Positions 1-5,596 of a DNA stretch of 5,596 nucleotides are shown here, piece by piece. A program made the position numbers and the translations under genes. Every line of letters starts with the position of its first letter. Positions within the stretch are counted from its first letter, which is position 1. Source of the stretch: Clostridia bacterium (GTDB lineage: Bacteria > Bacillota_A > Clostridia > Christensenellales > Borkfalkiaceae); the NCBI GenBank assembly GCA_017507595.1, contig JAFWAM010000145.1:1-5596 (forward strand). Direction: 5' to 3'. The notes beneath the pieces were generated by a model, which was not told where the DNA came from, ran no database searches, and saw only the letters and a list, made by a program, of their open reading frames with translations.

Positions 1-69
1 AGCCGTTGCCGTAGCAAGGCAGATAAGTAAAACTGTCAATAAAGAAATTAACTTGATATATCTTTTCAT
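1..69 (-). CDS. N-terminus of a divergent secreted or membrane-anchored protein (partial)
   Basis: Reading the minus strand from the ATG at 69-67 gives 23 codons that stay open to the window edge. The peptide begins MKRYIKLISLL, continues with a hydrophobic run (TVLLICLA) and ends in TATA. This is the layout of a Sec signal peptide: a positive n-region (K2, R3, K6), a hydrophobic core at about residues 7-18, and small residues suited to signal peptidase I around 19-23. The Cys at residue 17 is preceded by LLI, which is a poor lipobox because position -1 is Ile, so a lipoprotein is less likely. A purine-rich AAAGGGA lies five bases before the ATG and supports this start. The mature protein is outside the window, so its function is unknown. 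It is transcribed away from addB, so no functional link is implied. Confidence 0.72.
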   Translation of the reverse strand, partial: MKRYIKLISLLTVLLICLATATA

Positions 70-74
70 AATAG

Positions 75-81
75 TCCCTTT
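75..81 (-). promoter_or_regulatory. Ribosome-binding site of the divergent secreted-protein gene
   Basis: On the minus strand the sequence is AAAGGGA, five bases upstream of the ATG at 69. It matches the AAAGG part of the AAAGGAGG consensus. It fixes the start of the signal-peptide ORF and contrasts with addB, which has no such site. Confidence 0.6.
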
Positions 82-94
82 AAAGTATATACAA

Positions 95-103
95 ATAATA
101 CCA
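95..103 (-). promoter_or_regulatory. Candidate extended -10 promoter for the divergent gene
   Basis: On the minus strand the sequence reads TGG-TATTAT: a TATTAT hexamer (5 of 6 to TATAAT, at 100-95) preceded by the extended -10 TGn (103-101). Initiation would fall near 88, giving a leader of about 19 bases that contains the AAAGGGA ribosome-binding site. No good -35 sits 16-18 bases upstream, since that stretch is a T/A run. A TTGACT (minus strand, 137-132) lies about 31 bases from the hexamer, too far to pair with it. The call rests on motif match and sensible leader geometry only. Confidence 0.45.
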
Positions 104-125
104 CACTTTTTTAATTAAAAGCAAA

Positions 126-163
126 TAATTTAGTCAAAAAAACTTAAATTGTCGACTATTTTA
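126..163. repeat. Imperfect inverted repeat in the divergent intergenic region
   Basis: TAATTTAGTC at 126-135 and GACTATTTTA at 154-163 are inverted copies matching at 8 of 10 positions, separated by 18 bases. The repeat brackets the -35 area of the proposed addB promoter and would not be in the addB transcript, so if real it would act as a DNA operator rather than an RNA hairpin. In DNA this AT-rich, short inverted repeats arise by chance, hence the low confidence. It does not resemble the Firmicutes LexA box (CGAAC-N4-GTTCG). Confidence 0.2.
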
Positions 164-172
164 TGCTATACT
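144..172 (+). promoter_or_regulatory. Candidate extended -10 promoter of addB (leaderless geometry)
   Basis: The -10 hexamer is TATACT at 167-172 (5 of 6 to TATAAT), preceded by the extended -10 element TGC at 164-166. Seventeen bases upstream, TTAAAT at 144-149 is only a weak -35 (3 of 6), as is common for extended -10 promoters. Just six bases (173-178) separate the hexamer from the addB ATG at 179, so transcription starting at the usual distance would begin at or next to the A of the start codon. Such an mRNA would be leaderless or nearly so, which fits the absence of a ribosome-binding site. Confidence 0.5.
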
Positions 173-178
173 TAACTT

Positions 179-3100
179 ATGAACATTTACACCACCTTAA
201 AAGCAGCCGATTGCGTGACCATAACGGCCGACCTTGTCAAGGGTATGCCTAGGGATCCCGATTCGCCCATACTGGTATTTTGCGAAAGCAAATCAAGCCT
301 TTCCTACGAAACCGCCATTGCAAAGGCAACGGGCGGCACCTTTAACGTGGACGTAACGAGCTTTTCCCGCTACCTGTCAAAGAGGGTCAAGGTTGATAAA
401 TATTTATCCAAGGCCCAGGGCGCGCTTCTTATAAGAAAGCTTATGGGTGAGCTGTCAGATTGCCTCGTCAGGATAAAGCCCAACGCCTTTAACGTGCCCC
501 GCGACGTGTACGAGCTTATCTCGCAGCTTAAATCGGCCATGGTTACACCGGAGGACCTTTACAGGGTCATAAAAGAGGAGGGCGGCGCCCTTAAAACCAA
601 GCTTGGGGACGTGGCGACCATTTACGGGGCCTACGAGAAGTTTTTAAAGGAAAGCTCTCTTACCGATGAGGGAGGATTTTTGTCCCTTATGCCTGCAGCC
701 GTCAAGGAGGACGAGGGGCTTAAGGGTGCGAGGGTTATTATTTCAGGCATACAGTCATTTACCAGACAGACCCTTGAAATAGTCAAGGCCCTTTCAAGGG
801 CGGCCTCGGTGGATTTCGTGTTTGCTTCCGGCCCGTACGAGTGCTTTACCAACGAAAGCGTCAATAAGATCAGCGAGCTTTTCAAAAGCGCAAGGGTCGT
901 TCGTCTTGAGGGCCGCCTGCCGTGGGAGATAACTGCAATTTCAAGGGGGATGTTTAACCCCATTGCCTTTACCGGGCAGCCAAAAAACAGCGATCTTATC
1001 GAGGTGTATTCCTGCCCGGACCTTAAGACCGAATGCGAGCAGGTTGCCGCACGGATAAGGCGCATGGTCGTTGAGGATGGGCTAAGATACAGGGACTTTA
1101 CCGTCCTTTGTCCGTCGGTGGATACCTACGGCCCGATCTTGGCGCAATGCCTTGACAATTGCGAGGTGCGCTACTTTATAAATAAGACCGAGGGGCTTGA
1201 CAAACATGGCGTTAACGGGCTTATAGGCGGACTTATTGATATAAAAAGGCTCAATCTTTTGCCGGAAAGTCTTATCGAAACCGTAAAGTGCGGCTACTTT
1301 GTCGGCGACGAGGAGGCCTCCACCTTTGAAAAATACGTCAAGGAAAAAGCCCTTTCAAGGCGCACGATCAAGCTTCCGTTTGAGGATATGATCGCCGAAA
1401 GCGTCAGGGGGAAGATAATGGACGTATATAATAAGCTTCCCAAAAAGGCGGCGGTTTGTGAGTTTGTGGACGTCATGCTAAGCATCCTTGAGGGCCTCGG
1501 GTTTGACGAAAGGGTCGATGGCATAAGCCAAAGGCTTTCCGCAATGGGGGACGGCTTCCTTGCCGAATTTAACGACGGGGCAAAAAAGGGGCTTTATACC
1601 ATGCTGGAGGACGTAAGGTCGGTCCTTGGTTCCACCGTGGTCGACCTGACCGAGCTTAAAAATATACTTATGGGGGCGGCGTCCGCCGTGGAGATTGCCT
1701 CCATACCGCAATACTTTGACAACGTAAATATCTGTGATTATTCGGACGGCAGGATGAACGATTCCGCCGTGGTTTTTGGCGTGGGGCTTACCTCAGACGT
1801 GCCAAAATACAGGCAGGACGTGGCTCTTTTAAACGACCGCGATCTTATTAAAATGGACGGCTATAGGTTGATTATCGAGCCAAAACTTGAAATCGTTAAC
1901 CTTCGTGAAAGGGAAAATATCGCCTCCGCCTTAATGAGCTTTAATAAAAAGCTTATCTTATCTTACCCTATGACAGACCTTGGCGGTAAGGAATGCGCCA
2001 AAAGCCGTATTATAGATTATTTCACGGCGATCTTCGGCAAGTCGCCGCTTGCCTTAAGTGAGGAGGACGTCTTTGGTTATCCGTCAAAAAAGGCAGCCCT
2101 TTTAGAGGTAGCCAAAAAGGGAGAGGCCTTCAGGGAAAGGCTCACCGACAGGCTTGACGGCGCCGCCGCCTTTATGGACTGTTTGGACGGCGAGGAGCGT
2201 AAAGAGGCCCTTATGACTCTTACGGGGGGCGAGGTCAGTGAAGATCTTTTCAACGGGGCCCTTGCTTTTACGGGCAATCTTTCGGCGTCCATTATAGAAG
2301 GTTATTTTTCCTGTCCGTACAAGCTTTTTGCCGCAAGGACGCTTAACCTTCTCGACCCCGAGCGGGGAGAGGCCCAGGTAAATCAGATAGGTACGTTTTT
2401 ACACGGCATACTGGAAAGGTTCGTTTTGTCCTATAAGGACGACCCTTCTTTAGACGTGGAAAAAACCGCCGGCAAAATTTTTGATGAGGAGCTAAAAGCC
2501 CCGCTATATGCCCGTTATCTCAACAAACCGTCTTACGTCCACATCTTTGGACTTATAAAAGAGGAGGCCATCCGTGCATGCAAAAACATCGCTGACGAGA
2601 TAGAATCTTCTTCCTTTAAGCCCTACGGCGTAGAGGTTGCCTTCAACGAGTGGGACGGACAATTTAAGCCCCTTGTTATTAATTGCAAGGGTGACAGGCT
2701 GAAGTTCCGCGGAAAGATCGACCGCGTTGACACGTGCGGGGATTATTTTACCGTGATAGATTACAAATCGGGCACGGTGGACACCACCGCCGCTGACGAG
2801 GAATTTTACACGGGCAGAAAGATTCAGCTTTATTTATATTCCAACGTTTTCAAGCGGGAGGGGCTTAAGCCCGCAGGCGCATACTATTATAAGCTGTCGG
2901 ACGACTTTTCCTCGGAGGAGGCCCAGACCCGCTTTAACGGCAGGACCTTGAAGGATAAGGACGTTATTTGCGCCCTTGACAACAATTTTGAAGCTGAGGG
3001 CAAAAGCAAGCTTTACGGCGTAAGCCTGTCAAAGGACGGCATTAAGGATACAAAAAGCGTTATGACCGCAGACGGCTTTGCGGCCTATCAAAAATACTCC

Positions 3101-3304
3101 GAGGAGATCGCAAGGTCGGGTGCCGAGGAGATAAGAAGGGGCCTTGCCGTTGCCGCACCGTACGAAAAGGCTTGCGAATACTGTAAGTACGGGGGGCTTT
3201 GCGGCTACGACGTGGAAACGGGCGACAGGACCCGCCGTGTGGACGGCGTGACAAAAGACGTGATCTTAGACGCGGTAAAGGAGGGTGACGATGGCAAACT
3301 ATAA
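179..3304 (+). CDS. addB: ATP-dependent helicase/deoxyribonuclease subunit B (AddB), Fe-S nuclease subunit
   Basis: AddB is the second subunit of the AddAB end-resection complex; its nuclease cuts the strand opposite to the one cut by AddA. The 1041 residues follow the family order. Residues 29-70 match the IILLVPEQ...SFRRL region (here PILVFCES, then SFSRYL). SGIQSF at 189-194 matches the GFtsFT element, RYRDFTVLCP at 303-312 the RYRDIAIL element, and VVFGVGLTSDVP the later helicase-like core. The C-terminal RecB-type nuclease shows H742 (GTFLHG), D848 (GKIDRVD), D861 and K863 (IDYKSG) and Q883 (QLYLYS). C712 (SCPYKLF) with C999-x2-C1002-x5-C1008 forms the AddB Fe-S staple, so the nuclease looks intact. 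The N-terminus has no GxxGxGKT loop where other AddB proteins have one, and the protein is somewhat shorter than the roughly 1,160 residues of Bacillus AddB. The ATG at 179 is the earliest possible start because a TAA lies in frame at 173-175. No ribosome-binding site precedes it. The 3' end overlaps addA by 14 bp. Confidence 0.95.
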   Translation: MNIYTTLKAADCVTITADLVKGMPRDPDSPILVFCESKSSLSYETAIAKATGGTFNVDVTSFSRYLSKRVKVDKYLSKAQGALLIRKLMGELSDCLVRIKPNAFNVPRDVYELISQLKSAMVTPEDLYRVIKEEGGALKTKLGDVATIYGAYEKFLKESSLTDEGGFLSLMPAAVKEDEGLKGARVIISGIQSFTRQTLEIVKALSRAASVDFVFASGPYECFTNESVNKISELFKSARVVRLEGRLPWEITAISRGMFNPIAFTGQPKNSDLIEVYSCPDLKTECEQVAARIRRMVVEDGLRYRDFTVLCPSVDTYGPILAQCLDNCEVRYFINKTEGLDKHGVNGLIGGLIDIKRLNLLPESLIETVKCGYFVGDEEASTFEKYVKEKALSRRTIKLPFEDMIAESVRGKIMDVYNKLPKKAAVCEFVDVMLSILEGLGFDERVDGISQRLSAMGDGFLAEFNDGAKKGLYTMLEDVRSVLGSTVVDLTELKNILMGAASAVEIASIPQYFDNVNICDYSDGRMNDSAVVFGVGLTSDVPKYRQDVALLNDRDLIKMDGYRLIIEPKLEIVNLRERENIASALMSFNKKLILSYPMTDLGGKECAKSRIIDYFTAIFGKSPLALSEEDVFGYPSKKAALLEVAKKGEAFRERLTDRLDGAAAFMDCLDGEERKEALMTLTGGEVSEDLFNGALAFTGNLSASIIEGYFSCPYKLFAARTLNLLDPERGEAQVNQIGTFLHGILERFVLSYKDDPSLDVEKTAGKIFDEELKAPLYARYLNKPSYVHIFGLIKEEAIRACKNIADEIESSSFKPYGVEVAFNEWDGQFKPLVINCKGDRLKFRGKIDRVDTCGDYFTVIDYKSGTVDTTAADEEFYTGRKIQLYLYSNVFKREGLKPAGAYYYKLSDDFSSEEAQTRFNGRTLKDKDVICALDNNFEAEGKSKLYGVSLSKDGIKDTKSVMTADGFAAYQKYSEEIARSGAEEIRRGLAVAAPYEKACEYCKYGGLCGYDVETGDRTRRVDGVTKDVILDAVKEGDDGKL
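3277..3285 (+). promoter_or_regulatory. Strong ribosome-binding site of addA inside the end of addB
   Basis: AAAGGAGGG is a near-perfect Shine-Dalgarno match, five bases before the ATG at 3291 and inside the last codons of addB. It decides the addA start and shows that the host uses canonical Shine-Dalgarno initiation. Because it lies within translated addB, ribosomes finishing addB at 3304 would be well placed to begin addA, giving translational coupling. Confidence 0.85.
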
Positions 3305-5596
3305 TAAAAATCAGCTTAAGGTCATCCAAAGCGAGGGCGGAAGCCTAGTGGTTTCAGCCTCTGCGGGCAGCGGTAAAACCACGGTTATGATAGAGCGCCT
3401 TATCCGCCTTATTGCCGGCGGCAAGTGTGACGTCAAGGATATTTTGTGCGTTACCTTTACCAAAAAGGCCGCGGGCGAGATGCGTGACAAGCTTTCACGG
3501 GCCATTATTGAAAAGATAAAGCGCGGTGAGGACGTTGAAAGGATGCGTAAGCAGCTTTCCGACCTGCCCCTTGCCGCCATATCTACGGTGGACTCCTTTT
3601 TACACAGCCTTGTAAGCAAGTATTTTTATCTTGCGGGGGTGGACTCTAAATTTTCCATCGTGGACGAGGCGGACAGCGCCGTCATGAAGGCTTCTTCTTT
3701 GTCGGAGGTTTTCGAAAGGCTTTACGAGGCCAACGACCCCGATATGCTTGCCCTTTTAAGGACCTTTGTAAAAAGACGCTCCGACGAGGGGCTTAAGGGT
3801 GTGATACTTTCCGTTTATGCTTTCATGGATAACGAGATAAACGGATACGACTATCTTGAAAGGTCTTTACATAACTACACCGAGGAAGGATTAAAAGAGG
3901 TCGAAAAACGGCTTATAGCCCGACTTTTGATCGATATTGACAAGTATCGGGAAATGATTTTTGACCTTTATCTGCAAAGCAGAAGCCTTGGCGTTAAAAA
4001 ATACGAGGACTATTATTTAGAATATTACAACCTGTTTGATATTATTAAAAACGATCAGAGTGAAAACGCCGTTTCAACCTTTTTGGACTGGAAAAAACCA
4101 AGGCCAAGGGTAAGCGGCGGCGGGGCTGTGGACGCTTTAAAGGAGCAGGCAGAGGCCGTTGCCAAAAGGCTTGCGGAGTGGAAAAAATCCCTCAAAAAGC
4201 CCTTTGAGCCCACTTTTGATGAAAGGCTTGAAATGGCCAAGGCGTCGGGTAAGATAATCCAAAGCCTTATTAAGGTAATAAAGCTTTTCGACGAGGAGTA
4301 TTCCCGCCAGAAGGCAGATAAAAACCTTTTGGATTATGCCGATCTTTCTAAAAAGGCCTATGAGCTTTTAAGTCTTCCCGATGTCAGGGAGGAGCTTAAA
4401 AAGACCTACAAATACATTTTCGTCGACGAGTACCAGGATACCAACGCCGTGCAGGAGGGGATATTCCGCCTGCTGGAAAACCAGAATCTTTTCATCGTCG
4501 GCGACGTCAAGCAAAGCATTTACGGCTTCCGCGGCTGTAACAGTGATATTTTTGCCAACCGAATGCGCGAGGGCGAGGAGGGCGGCTTCCACGTGGCCCT
4601 TAATGAAAACTATCGCAGCAGCGAGGCGGTTATCGAGGGGGTAAACAGCGTATTTTCAAGGGTAATGACAAAGGCCGTAAGCGGAACGGATTACGCCGCA
4701 TCCCCAATGATCTACGGCGATCTTTACGGTGGGTACGAGGGCGAATGTGCCCTTTACGCCCCGGAAAAGTCATCTGCGCAGGCAGGGGTGATTGAAGGGG
4801 TTTATTCGGTTGAAAAGCATCTCTCCTTACAGGAAGGGGCCGTGGCCACGGAGGAAAGGCTTATTCACTATCTTGTCAATAAGTCCCTCAATAAGTCGGT
4901 TTTCGACCTTAAAACCAAAAAAACGAGGCCGGCAAATTACGGCGATATTGCAATTTTGGTCCGTACAAATCCCCGTGGCGACAAAATCGCCAAGGAGCTT
5001 TCACTCGGCGGGATACCTGTTGTTACCGACAGCGGAAGAAGCCTTTTTGACTATCCCGAAATAAAGCAGGTCGTCAACCTTTTGGAGTTTGTCTATTGCG
5101 GTGACAACGACGTGGCCCTGGCGGCCGCGTTAAAATCGCCGGTCGGATGCTTTACCGATGAGGAGCTTGTTGCCGTCCGTCGCTTTGCCCCCAAAAAGAC
5201 CTTTGTTGAGGCCGCTTTCGTGGGAGCCGGCGATGGGGGTGAAATAGGGCTGAGGCTGAAGGAGTTTTTTGATTATATAGGAGAGCTTAAGACCGTTTCC
5301 AAGATCAAGGGCGTGCCAACGATCCTTCGCAAGGTAATAAATGATAAAAGCTACGACGTAAAAATCCTTGCCGGGAGAGGGGGCGGACTAAAGCTTAAGA
5401 GGATAGAGGGCTTTATAAGTCAATGTAACCGTGGAGGCAAAGAGATCACCCTTGGTGAGTTTATTAAAAATAAGGAAAGCCTGCTTGAGAAAATGAGCCT
5501 TTCAATTGGCGGCGAGGAAAACGCCGTTCGTGTGGTAAGCATGCATTCCTCTAAGGGGCTGGAGTGGCCCATCGTTATCGTTGCGGGGCTTTCGGG
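3291..5596 (+). CDS. addA: ATP-dependent helicase/nuclease subunit A (AddA), 3' end cut by window
   Basis: AddA is the SF1A (UvrD/RecB-like) 3'-5' motor of AddAB. The frame stays open for 768 codons to the window edge. Visible motifs in order: Q-motif region YNKNQLKVI (4-12); Walker A SASAGSGKTT (22-31, K29); motif Ia VTFTKKAAGEM (54-64); motif Ic ISTVDSF (97-103); motif II with Walker B VDEYQDTN (378-385, D379/E380); motif III GDVKQSIYGFRG (404-415); motif IV NENYRSS (438-444); the 1B/2B element SPVGCFTDEEL; and motif V MHSSKGLEWP (751-760). All motor residues that can be checked are intact. Motif Ic has Asp101 where many AddA proteins have His. Full AddA proteins are about 1,200 residues, so some 400 residues, including motif VI and the C-terminal RecB-type nuclease, lie outside. 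The start is fixed by the AAAGGAGGG site. It is the downstream partner of addB, the usual Firmicutes order. Confidence 0.96.
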   Translation, partial: MANYNKNQLKVIQSEGGSLVVSASAGSGKTTVMIERLIRLIAGGKCDVKDILCVTFTKKAAGEMRDKLSRAIIEKIKRGEDVERMRKQLSDLPLAAISTVDSFLHSLVSKYFYLAGVDSKFSIVDEADSAVMKASSLSEVFERLYEANDPDMLALLRTFVKRRSDEGLKGVILSVYAFMDNEINGYDYLERSLHNYTEEGLKEVEKRLIARLLIDIDKYREMIFDLYLQSRSLGVKKYEDYYLEYYNLFDIIKNDQSENAVSTFLDWKKPRPRVSGGGAVDALKEQAEAVAKRLAEWKKSLKKPFEPTFDERLEMAKASGKIIQSLIKVIKLFDEEYSRQKADKNLLDYADLSKKAYELLSLPDVREELKKTYKYIFVDEYQDTNAVQEGIFRLLENQNLFIVGDVKQSIYGFRGCNSDIFANRMREGEEGGFHVALNENYRSSEAVIEGVNSVFSRVMTKAVSGTDYAASPMIYGDLYGGYEGECALYAPEKSSAQAGVIEGVYSVEKHLSLQEGAVATEERLIHYLVNKSLNKSVFDLKTKKTRPANYGDIAILVRTNPRGDKIAKELSLGGIPVVTDSGRSLFDYPEIKQVVNLLEFVYCGDNDVALAAALKSPVGCFTDEELVAVRRFAPKKTFVEAAFVGAGDGGEIGLRLKEFFDYIGELKTVSKIKGVPTILRKVINDKSYDVKILAGRGGGLKLKRIEGFISQCNRGGKEITLGEFIKNKESLLEKMSLSIGGEENAVRVVSMHSSKGLEWPIVIVAGLS

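Noticed and set aside
132..137. TTGACT on the minus strand as a -35 box for the divergent gene
   Set aside because: It is about 31 bases from the TATTAT hexamer, and no good -10 lies 16-18 bases downstream of it.
131..158. Possible LexA/SOS box upstream of addB
   Set aside because: The Firmicutes LexA consensus CGAAC-N4-GTTCG is not present. TAGTC...GACTA has the wrong core and too long a spacer.
245..247. Internal ATG (residue 23) as an alternative addB start
   Set aside because: No convincing ribosome-binding site precedes it. The extended -10 geometry fits the ATG at 179, although the loss of the Walker A loop means residues 1-22 are the least certain part of the protein.
785..802. Small hairpin CCCTT-TC-AAGGG and recurring TTTCAAGG strings (also near 940, 1352 and 4655)
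   Set aside because: They lie inside coding sequence and come from frequent Ser-Arg (TCA AGG) and Leu-Ser codon pairs. There is no regular spacing and no U-tract to suggest a terminator.
631..1065. A 144-codon open frame on the minus strand inside addB, with similar ones at 1294-1524, 1478-1711, 2077-2292 and 3060-3329
   Set aside because: They lie antisense to a gene with clear domain matches. Their products are low-complexity and rich in Ser, Leu and Arg, with no recognisable motif. The sense gene's codon bias leaves few stops in antisense frames.
4381..4644. Open frames overlapping addA on the plus strand (4381-4644, 4792-5064) and minus strand (3311-3619, 4055-4240, 4368-4592)
   Set aside because: They are out of frame with the addA reading that carries motifs II, III and IV across the same bases. 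Their translations show no family features.

Overview
The window holds most of an addB–addA operon, which encodes the AddAB (RexBA-type) helicase-nuclease that processes double-strand DNA ends for RecA-dependent repair. Gene order (addB then addA), an iron-sulfur AddB and a strong AAAGGAGGG ribosome-binding site before addA point to a Bacillota (Firmicutes) bacterium, probably in Clostridia. The coding regions look roughly balanced in G+C, with heavy use of CTT (Leu), AGG (Arg) and ATA (Ile) codons. The genus cannot be read from the sequence.

Layout: positions 1-69 carry, on the minus strand, the first 23 codons of a divergent gene whose product starts with a Sec-type signal peptide. Positions 70-178 are a 109-bp AT-rich (about 21% G+C) divergent intergenic region, with a candidate extended -10 promoter for each direction and an imperfect inverted repeat. 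addB fills 179-3304. addA starts at 3291, overlapping addB by 14 bp, and runs off the window at 5596. Its helicase motifs from Walker A to motif V are present. Motif VI and the C-terminal nuclease domain lie beyond the edge.

Together, AddA supplies the 3'-5' SF1A motor and one nuclease. AddB supplies the second nuclease, stapled by a four-cysteine Fe-S cluster, and in studied homologues the Chi-recognition surface. The overlap and the ribosome-binding site inside addB suggest coupled translation of the two subunits.

I see no mobile element, CRISPR array, RNA gene or unknown multi-gene system. The points worth a second look are local: an addB start that looks leaderless (no Shine-Dalgarno, a -10 box six bases before ATG), and an AddB N-terminus that has lost the Walker A loop seen in typical AddB.
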